Below are positions 58,604 to 64,000 of a stretch of DNA of 64,000 nt, piece after piece. The translations under genes and the position numbers were made by a program. Under the pieces are notes generated by a model. That model was given only the letters and a program-made list of their open reading frames with translations. It was not told the DNA's origin and did not search any database. The stretch is from Psychrobacter arenosus (lineage in GTDB: Bacteria > Pseudomonadota > Gammaproteobacteria > Pseudomonadales > Moraxellaceae): contig NZ_LR884459.1 of assembly GCF_904848165.1 (NCBI RefSeq), forward strand, positions 1,612,001 through 1,676,000, read 5' to 3'. Numbering within the stretch: position 1 is the stretch's first letter; the number at the start of each line of letters is the position of its first letter.

Positions 58604-59494
58604 ATGCTAGAACTTCGTCATCTAAAAACCTTGACCGCCCTGAGAGCGCACGGCTCATTAGCAGCGGCAGCGGATGAGTTGCATGTCACCGCCTCAGCCG
58701 TCTCGCATCAACTCAAAGAGCTGGAGAGCTACTATGATGTCAGCCTGGTCAATCGCCGTACCCGCCCCTTAACTTTCACTCCAGCGGGTAAAGCGGTCCT
58801 TAAGCTGGCGGACAGTGTGCTGCCCCAAGTGACGCGGACCAAAGCCAATTTAAAGCGCTTAGCGCATGGGCAAGCGGGCAGGTTGCGCCTAGCTTCGGAA
58901 TGTCACAGCTGTTTTGATTGGTTGATGCCGATCCTAAATCAGTACCGCCGCGAATGGTCGGATGTCGAGCTCGACTTTGCTACCGGGTTTGAGCCCGAGC
59001 CGCATCATCTGTTATTAGAAGGAGATATTGACCTGCTGATTACCACCAGTAATTTACCGATTGCCGGCATTACTTATCAGCCGCTGTTTGAATACGAAAG
59101 CCGCCTAGTGCTGTCCCCCACCCATCCGTTGGCGGAAGATAGCGCTACGATAGCGCCCAGCCAATTGAGCAACGAGACTTTAATTGCCTATCCGGTAGAG
59201 GCCAAACGTTTAGATATCATCGCTCAGTTTATGACCCCGGCAAAAGCCAATTTTAAACAGATACGCACGACGGATTTAACCGCTATGCTGATTCAGTTGG
59301 TCGCGAGCGAACGTGGCGTGGCGGCATTACCCGATTGGGTAGTAGCAGAGTATGAGAAAAAAGGTTGGGTCGTTTCGCGCCCTTTAGGCGATGGCGTCTA
59401 TTGCCAATTGTATGCGGCAACCCGGACTTCGAGTCAAGATACCGCCTATATGCAAGGGTTTGCCAGTTTATTAGAGGACTTGGTTAAGCCCTAA
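58604..59494 (+). CDS. metR: LysR-family regulator, MetR-like
   Basis: 296-residue LysR-type regulator closely resembling E. coli MetR, the homocysteine-responsive activator of methionine synthesis. The helix-turn-helix is at about 18-37 (GSLAAAADELHVTASAVSHQLKELE). In the effector domain, LRLASECHSCFDWLMPIL aligns with the MetR LRIAIECHSCIQWLTPAL region, and LIAYPVEAKRLDI and VAALPDWVV are also shared. No target gene is adjacent, so the regulon must be elsewhere. It is convergent with crcB. Confidence 0.85.
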   Translation: MLELRHLKTLTALRAHGSLAAAADELHVTASAVSHQLKELESYYDVSLVNRRTRPLTFTPAGKAVLKLADSVLPQVTRTKANLKRLAHGQAGRLRLASECHSCFDWLMPILNQYRREWSDVELDFATGFEPEPHHLLLEGDIDLLITTSNLPIAGITYQPLFEYESRLVLSPTHPLAEDSATIAPSQLSNETLIAYPVEAKRLDIIAQFMTPAKANFKQIRTTDLTAMLIQLVASERGVAALPDWVVAEYEKKGWVVSRPLGDGVYCQLYAATRTSSQDTAYMQGFASLLEDLVKP

Positions 59495-59549
59495 TTAGAG
59501 CATTAGTTAGAACACTAGTTAAGAATTAAATAGTATAAATGAGAGGCCA

Positions 59550-59921
59550 TTAAAATACCCCTTTCATTAAATAATACCCTATAGCTGTAGCCAATAGGGT
59601 AAACGTGACGTGCAGTCCAATCACCATCAACCCTGCTAACAAGCGACCACTGTTTAGCAAATCAAATACTTCAGCGCTAAAAGTACTAAAGGTGGTCAGA
59701 CCCCCTAAAAATCCGGTCACCACGAATAGACGTAAATGCGGGCTAAGGCCGGCACCAAAGCGCTCGAACAACAATAAAGCTACGCCAATCAGTAAGCCCC
59801 CTAACACGTTGGCGCTTAAAGTGCCGAGCGGTAGCCAATGGGCGCCCGCATTAAAACGGGACAACCAAGCACGTAGGCAAGCCCCTAAAGCGGCTCCAAA
59901 ACCGATAGCTAACCATTGCAT
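59550..59921 (-). CDS. crcB: Fluoride channel CrcB/FluC
   Basis: 123-residue membrane protein with four helices that works as a dual-topology dimer to expel fluoride. Conserved [27 protein letters not shown] and [15 protein letters not shown] are present. It begins three bases after the tsaD stop and is probably co-transcribed with tsaD. No fluoride riboswitch can precede it in this arrangement. Confidence 0.93.
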   Translation of the reverse strand: MQWLAIGFGAALGACLRAWLSRFNAGAHWLPLGTLSANVLGGLLIGVALLLFERFGAGLSPHLRLFVVTGFLGGLTTFSTFSAEVFDLLNSGRLLAGLMVIGLHVTFTLLATAIGYYLMKGVF

Positions 59922-59924
59922 TGA

Positions 59925-61022
59925 CTACTCTCCCAACGCTATTGGAGCGGTGTGGTTTTCCATACCGGACTTCACTGGCGGCAACTCATCAATATGCCAT
60001 CTGGGCACGCAGCTGACGGACAAATCATCGGCTTGACCTGCGGCTAGACGCTCATAACCGGCATAGGCAATCATCGCGCCATTATCAGTACATAAAGCAG
60101 GGGGTGCGTAATGCACAGTCGCTTGTATTTTCGCCAACTCACTCGTTAATCTTTCACGAAGATAAGTATTGGCACTCACCCCACCCGCTATCACTAGTCG
60201 CTTCATACCCGTTTGCTTTAATGCCTTGATACATTTTTTCACTAGCGTATCGACTACGGCATGTTGGAAGCTGGCGGCAATGTCTGCCCGGACTTGTGGG
60301 TCGCTATTGTCGCCTGTAACTCCAGAGCCTGGGGTATCTTTAATTAGGTTATGCACCGCGGTCTTCATGCCACTAAAAGAGAAATCGAGCCCTTTATGCA
60401 GCATAGGTCGAGGTAGCTCATAGGCATTGGGAGTGCCACTCTCCGCTAGCTTAGCAATGTTTGGACCCCCTGGATAAGGCAAGCCGAGCATTTTCGCGGC
60501 TTTATCAAAGCACTCGCCGGCCGCATCATCAATCGACTCACCTAGTATTTCGTATTCTCCTACCCCACGTGCTGCGACCAACATCGTATGGCCACCGGAG
60601 ACCAGTAAAGAAACAAAAGGGAAAGCAGGTGGGTTAGCGCCCATCAAAGGAGCCAGTAAATGCCCTTCCATATGATGAATACCGATAGCGGGGATACCCA
60701 AACCATAAGCCAGACTGCGACCAAATAAGGCGCCCGTCATCAACGCCCCAATCAACCCCGGACCTTTGGTATAAGCGATAGCATCAATATCGGACTTGTT
60801 AAGCTGACACTGCTCGAGCAGCTCATTTAATAGAGGCACCAGCTTGCGAATATGATCGCGACTCGCCAACTCAGGCACCACGCCACCATAGGTAGCATGC
60901 AGCTCAATCTGTGAATATAACACTTGGCCGACGAGCCCTTGATTAGGACTGTCTATCTGCTCGCTATCAAAAATCGCCAGACCGGTCTCATCACAAGAGG
61001 TTTCTAGTCCTAATACTTTCAT
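59925..61022 (-). CDS. tsaD: tRNA N6-threonylcarbamoyladenosine synthase subunit TsaD
   Basis: 365-residue ASKHA-family enzyme that, with TsaB and TsaE, adds threonylcarbamoyl to A37 of ANN-decoding tRNAs. Metal-binding His117 and His121 lie in GIHHMEGH. Nucleotide-binding segments [19 protein letters not shown] and [13 protein letters not shown] are conserved. The C-terminus has a 15-residue polar extension. It starts the tsaD-crcB pair; rpsU and yqeY, often its neighbours, lie about 2 kb away on the other strand. Confidence 0.97.
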   Translation of the reverse strand: MKVLGLETSCDETGLAIFDSEQIDSPNQGLVGQVLYSQIELHATYGGVVPELASRDHIRKLVPLLNELLEQCQLNKSDIDAIAYTKGPGLIGALMTGALFGRSLAYGLGIPAIGIHHMEGHLLAPLMGANPPAFPFVSLLVSGGHTMLVAARGVGEYEILGESIDDAAGECFDKAAKMLGLPYPGGPNIAKLAESGTPNAYELPRPMLHKGLDFSFSGMKTAVHNLIKDTPGSGVTGDNSDPQVRADIAASFQHAVVDTLVKKCIKALKQTGMKRLVIAGGVSANTYLRERLTSELAKIQATVHYAPPALCTDNGAMIAYAGYERLAAGQADDLSVSCVPRWHIDELPPVKSGMENHTAPIALGE

Positions 61023-61252
61023 ACGTTTACCTGCCTCTTTTCTGTCCTAATACTTACTCATCGATGCTCAAACTATCTGCTCAAGCTATCTGGGCAGCGG
61101 TTAAAAATAAAAACCGCCATTGCCGATGACAATGACGGTAGTGTAGCAAATTTACAAGGGGCTTATACGCAGCTATAACGCTGTTTTATCCATAAAATCA
61201 TCTATATTAATGGGTCGACCCTTGTAGATATAGGCGCTTGCACTTAATTGAA

Positions 61253-61756
61253 TTAACTAACGCTGGCCAACATATAATCTACAGCGGCATGGACTTCCGC
61301 CTCAGTTACGCCATTGACCGCTTGTGGTGGCATCTTATTAAAGCCTTGCGCTGAATGCTCATATAAAGTCGCTTTGCCTTTAGCGATATGCGGTGCCCAA
61401 GCGTCTTTGTTGCCATATTTCGGCGCTTCTAATAAGCCTGCCTCATGACAAGTCTTGCACTGTTTTTCATACAGTACTTTACCCGCATCAGCCGACAATT
61501 CAACTTCTGGGGCGGCAGCAGCAGCGGTTTCTTCAGCCGGCATGCTTTCTTCCATTGGCGCTTCAGCAGCTGGTTCTTCAGCAGGTACTTCTTCTACTAC
61601 TGGTTCTTCGGGAGTTACTTCAGGCTCAACGACTACCGCTGGTTCATTTACAGGGGCTTCAGCTTCTGGCGCAGTACTGGCGGCATCTTTATCACTACAC
61701 GCACTAAAGGTAGCGGCAGCGCTCACCAACAATAAAGTGGCTAATGTCTTGTTCAT
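61253..61756 (-). CDS. Cytochrome c5-like lipoprotein with Glu/Pro-rich linker
   Basis: 167 residues from the ATG at 61756 (AAGGA nine bases ahead; an upstream frame extends to 61798). A lipoprotein signal ends at FSAC. Residues about 25-80 are a Pro/Glu/Val/Ala-rich spacer, probably reaching into the periplasm. The C-terminal cytochrome c domain has the haem motif CKTCH, the later GNKDAWAPHIAKGKATLYEHSAQGFNKMPP with the distal Met, and EVHAAVDYML, as in cytochrome c5. Probably passes electrons in the periplasm. Confidence 0.88.
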   Translation of the reverse strand: MNKTLATLLLVSAAATFSACSDKDAASTAPEAEAPVNEPAVVVEPEVTPEEPVVEEVPAEEPAAEAPMEESMPAEETAAAAAPEVELSADAGKVLYEKQCKTCHEAGLLEAPKYGNKDAWAPHIAKGKATLYEHSAQGFNKMPPQAVNGVTEAEVHAAVDYMLASVS

Positions 61757-62155
61757 TATAGGTCGTCCTTGAGCGTTAAGGTTGGTTAAACGAAACATAC
61801 GGTGTCTCCTTTCTAGTACATTACGGGTGACATCTTGGCTAGCGTAGGGCTGGCTTACCTCGTTGCTACGCCTTCTTTACGAGTCTTGAGCGTCGAGGCC
61901 ATAGTAATATATCCAGAGTGCAACCAAAATCTAAGACGCTAATAAGGCGCGCATAAACTGTCATCTTGGCCCAGCTTTAGCACTATTACGAGATGGTTTT
62001 GGTCAATTATGGCGGATAAACCGATAGCCGTACTAAGCAAGCTATCGGTAAATCTAGCGATTACTATTACAGTATTTCCTAGCTAAAACTTAATTACCTA
62101 TAGCGTAACAATTAATAGAATACTCTAGTAATAATAAAGCCTTAGCAGCATAAAT
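61757..62155. other. Intergenic region with one inverted repeat
   Basis: About 400 bases between two lipoprotein genes. ACCGATAGC (62020-62028) and GCTATCGGT (62041-62049) form a 9-bp hairpin that may terminate the acidic lipoprotein transcript on the minus strand, although the T-run is weak. Nothing else recognised. Confidence 0.5.
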
Positions 62156-62557
62156 CTATTCTACTTTAGTAGTATCTGTAGCAGTTTCGTCAAGTGTAGG
62201 GTCACCCTCTTTTACTACAGGCACGGTACCATCGGCAGGAGCTGCATCAGCATCGGCAGTGATTTCAGTAGTATCTGGCTGTGCAGCAGCATCCGTGGTG
62301 GCCATATCGCCTTCTGCCATAGCTGTTTCGGTGCCTTCAGTCGTTGTGGCGGCTGGTGCGGCAGTGGTTTCAAATTCCACCACTTCTGCTTCTGGTGCAT
62401 TGGCACGCGCTATTTCAGCTGCTTCGTCTACTTTATCAGGAGCGGTGACCGCTTCATGTTTTTCTCCACAAGCACTTAGGCCCATAGCGAGTAGCATTGC
62501 GGTGACGATTGCCAATACAGGCTTATTTAAAGTGCTTTGGGTTACTGATTTAGTCAT
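62156..62557 (-). CDS. Small acidic Ala/Thr-rich lipoprotein
   Basis: 133 residues. A signal peptide ends in the lipobox LSAC (near residue 30). The remainder is low-complexity, rich in Ala, Thr, Glu and Asp, with no fold or motif I recognise; the pattern resembles the spacer of the neighbouring cytochrome c5-like lipoprotein. Upstream GAGGAT is near the ATG. Probably a surface or periplasmic lipoprotein, possibly genus-specific. Real gene likely from signal and codon pattern; function unknown. Confidence 0.7.
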   Translation of the reverse strand: MTKSVTQSTLNKPVLAIVTAMLLAMGLSACGEKHEAVTAPDKVDEAAEIARANAPEAEVVEFETTAAPAATTTEGTETAMAEGDMATTDAAAQPDTTEITADADAAPADGTVPVVKEGDPTLDETATDTTKVE

Positions 62558-63112
62558 ATCATCCTCTATATTTTATGCCCAGTACGGGCCGTGATTAGTG
62601 AGCAAAAATTTTGTGCAGAATACAATAAAAATTGTTTACTTAACATAGCAAAATCGTTTATTTGAAACCGTTTTCACCCTAGTCAACTTCCCAGATATCA
62701 TAACTCAACTATTATAGTTCAAATACCATGGAATAGTTCCGCTTAACCTACTGACAAAAATACTGAGTCGCTCAACCAAATATCAGCGCAATCTTAGTAG
62801 CAATAAAGGGACTAAAAATAGCTCGCACCCTTTGATAGCCCGCTATAATAGCCGCTGATCAGATATTGACATAACGCCCTTATTATTGTACTATATCCGC
62901 CCTTATGCTATAGCTGTTGTTCAGACTATCAGTATAAAGATTATTCTTAGCTGTAGTGAAATAATAGTAACGACTTGATTTATTTAGTCATTATTATTTT
63001 CTATAGTTTCCTAGTTTGAGCTGATGCCTGCACAGTTGAGACCGTGCGGCTAATACTAATCACACAGCCAAGCTAATGCCCTTATTGTCTCAATCCAAAC
63101 GAAGGAGTCTTC
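62558..63112. other. Intergenic region with the rpsU promoter and long leader
   Basis: About 555 bases between the acidic lipoprotein and rpsU, divergent. Contains a good sigma-70 promoter at 62866-62894 and a small hairpin at about 63028-63049 (CTGCAC with GTGCGG). No coding frame. Confidence 0.6.
62866..62894 (+). promoter_or_regulatory. Sigma-70 promoter for rpsU
   Basis: -35 TTGACA (62866-62871), 17-bp spacer, -10 TACTAT (62889-62894). Transcription would start near 62901, leaving a leader of about 210 bases before rpsU. Confidence 0.7.
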
Positions 63113-63328
63113 ATGCCTGCAGTTAAGGTTAAAGAAAACGAACCTGTTGATATCGCTATCCGTCGCTTCAAGCGCGCTTGCGAAAAAGCTGGTGTATTGT
63201 CTGATGTCCGTAAGCGTGAGTTTTATGAAAAACCAACGCAAGAGCGTAAGCGTAAAAAAGCGGCCGCGGTTAAGCGTTATAAGAAAAAACTACAGCGCGA
63301 GTCTATCCGCACGACTCGTAAGTACTAG
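63113..63328 (+). CDS. rpsU: 30S ribosomal protein S21
   Basis: 71-residue basic protein of the small subunit, involved in start-codon selection. [54 protein letters not shown] is the standard S21 sequence. AAGGAG lies seven bases before the ATG. Followed by a terminator, then yqeY; in many gammaproteobacteria rpsU leads the rpsU-dnaG-rpoD operon. Confidence 0.98.
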   Translation: MPAVKVKENEPVDIAIRRFKRACEKAGVLSDVRKREFYEKPTQERKRKKAAAVKRYKKKLQRESIRTTRKY

Positions 63329-63385
63329 TCGTCATTATTAAGAATTAAGTTGCTATCCCTTTATTCTTAATATGAGTTTTATAAG

Positions 63386-63421
63386 CGCCACTGTTATCAA
63401 ATGATATCAGTGGCGTTTTTT
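63386..63421 (+). terminator. Terminator after rpsU
   Basis: CGCCACTG (63386-63393, first C at 63386 or 63388 depending on pairing) pairs with CAGTGGCG (63408-63415), with an inner TATC/GATA stem, followed by TTTTTT. It may act as an attenuator between rpsU and yqeY. Confidence 0.85.
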
Positions 63422-63516
63422 ATGCTAAACTTTTTGACAATTTTGCGGGCATTAGTAATGCCGCTACCTTTTGCCAATCTGTCCTAACTCTCTAAGCACC
63501 CCGCTAAGGAATAATA

Positions 63517-63966
63517 ATGAGCGAATTAAAAAATACCCTGACTGAAGCCGTAAAAACTGCTATGCGAGCGCGTGAGCTAGAAAAAGTGAAAGTTTTGCGT
63601 AATGTGCAAGCTGTGGTTAAACAAATTGAAATCGATCGCCAAGTTGAGTTAACCGATACCGACGTCCTCGACATTCTGCAAAAGCAGCTTAAGCAACGTC
63701 AAGAATCGCTCACTATCTTTACCGATAATGGCCGTGAAGACTTAGCAGAAAAAGAGCAGTTTGAAATTGATATCATCAATGAGTTTATGCCGCAGCAAAT
63801 GGATGATGCCGAGTTGGCCGCTATGGTTAATGCTGAAATTGCTGAGCAAGGCGCTACTTCTATGCGCGATATGGGCAAAGTGATGGGCGTATTAAAAGCT
63901 AAGACTACCGGCAAAGCCGACCCAGCTATCGTTTCTAAATTGGTTAAGCAAGCGCTGCAAGGCTAA
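63517..63966 (+). CDS. yqeY: GatB/YqeY-domain protein
   Basis: 149-residue cytoplasmic protein with a GatB/YqeY tRNA-binding-type domain. Typical sequence: LKNTLTEAVKTAMRARELEKVKVLRNV, DVLDILQKQLKQRQESLTIFTDNGREDLAEKEQFEIDIINEFMPQQMDDAEL and MGKVMGVLKAKTTGKADPAIVSKLVKQAL. The exact role of stand-alone YqeY is not established. AAGGA precedes the ATG. It follows rpsU, the common rpsU-yqeY-dnaG order; dnaG would lie beyond the window. Confidence 0.94.
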   Translation: MSELKNTLTEAVKTAMRARELEKVKVLRNVQAVVKQIEIDRQVELTDTDVLDILQKQLKQRQESLTIFTDNGREDLAEKEQFEIDIINEFMPQQMDDAELAAMVNAEIAEQGATSMRDMGKVMGVLKAKTTGKADPAIVSKLVKQALQG

Positions 63967-64000
63967 TAGCATTAGGCGGTCTCTTGAACCGTTAAGGTAT

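Noticed and set aside
61455..61772. 105-residue Ser/Ala/Thr-rich plus-strand frame
   Set aside because: Antisense of the cytochrome c5-like lipoprotein spacer; no ribosome binding site.
62259..62594. 111-residue plus-strand frame
   Set aside because: Antisense shadow of the Ala/Thr-rich lipoprotein; no start signal.

Overview
The window looks like a chromosomal segment of a Moraxellaceae gammaproteobacterium, most likely Psychrobacter. Pointers are moderate-to-low GC, a wax-ester synthase/DGAT gene, scattered type II secretion genes, a Pseudomonas/Acinetobacter-type minor pilin operon, and Moraxellaceae-like SecA, MutS and OMPLA proteins. The genus call is inference from protein character; no 16S gene is present.

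Layout. 1-1660: the end of a probable integrated element, with a tyrosine integrase, a partial small gene at the left edge, paired direct repeats and an orphan terminator. 2245-4649: two DUF2382 (YsnF/AvaK) proteins and a lipoprotein. 4771-11344: secA, mutS and fdxA. 11464-24850: a large minus-strand type IV pilus locus. Its minor pilin operon runs fimU-pilV-pilW-pilX-pilY1 followed by two PilE-like genes. Major pilin pilA follows, with a sigma-54-type promoter and a helically phased array of upstream repeats, then an AT-rich block encoding a serine hydrolase, a membrane spermidine-synthase-like protein and a TfpX/TfpZ pilin accessory protein. 25197-34125: comF, outer membrane phospholipase A, a DUF3465 lipoprotein, dsbD, gspG, gspF and one unrecognised gene. 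34721-37117: an AraC-family regulator, a 1 kb gene-free stretch with eleven 9-bp tandem repeats, and tRNA-His, tRNA-Arg and tRNA-Pro. 37237-40646: McrC, an McrB-like AAA+ protein and a rhodanese, closely packed as an apparent defence operon. 40868-64000: mostly housekeeping genes, namely a DUF4442 protein, gspE, thiG, wax synthase, suhB, dxs, ribA, hemF, a c'-type cytochrome, mscS, gloA, carbonic anhydrase, potABC, metR, crcB, tsaD, a cytochrome c lipoprotein, an acidic lipoprotein, rpsU and yqeY.

How it fits together. The pilus locus carries the priming minor pilins, the PilY1 tip adhesin, the major pilin and a pilin-linked accessory set; comF (DNA uptake) lies beside it. gspE, gspF and gspG serve type II secretion, and DsbD supports disulfide chemistry in exported proteins such as the pilins. 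dxs, ribA, thiG and hemF are cofactor and isoprenoid genes. The most unusual parts are the pilA-linked cassette with its phased upstream sites, the compact McrBC operon lacking an N-terminal DNA-binding domain, the island junction at the left edge, and the structured potABC leader.
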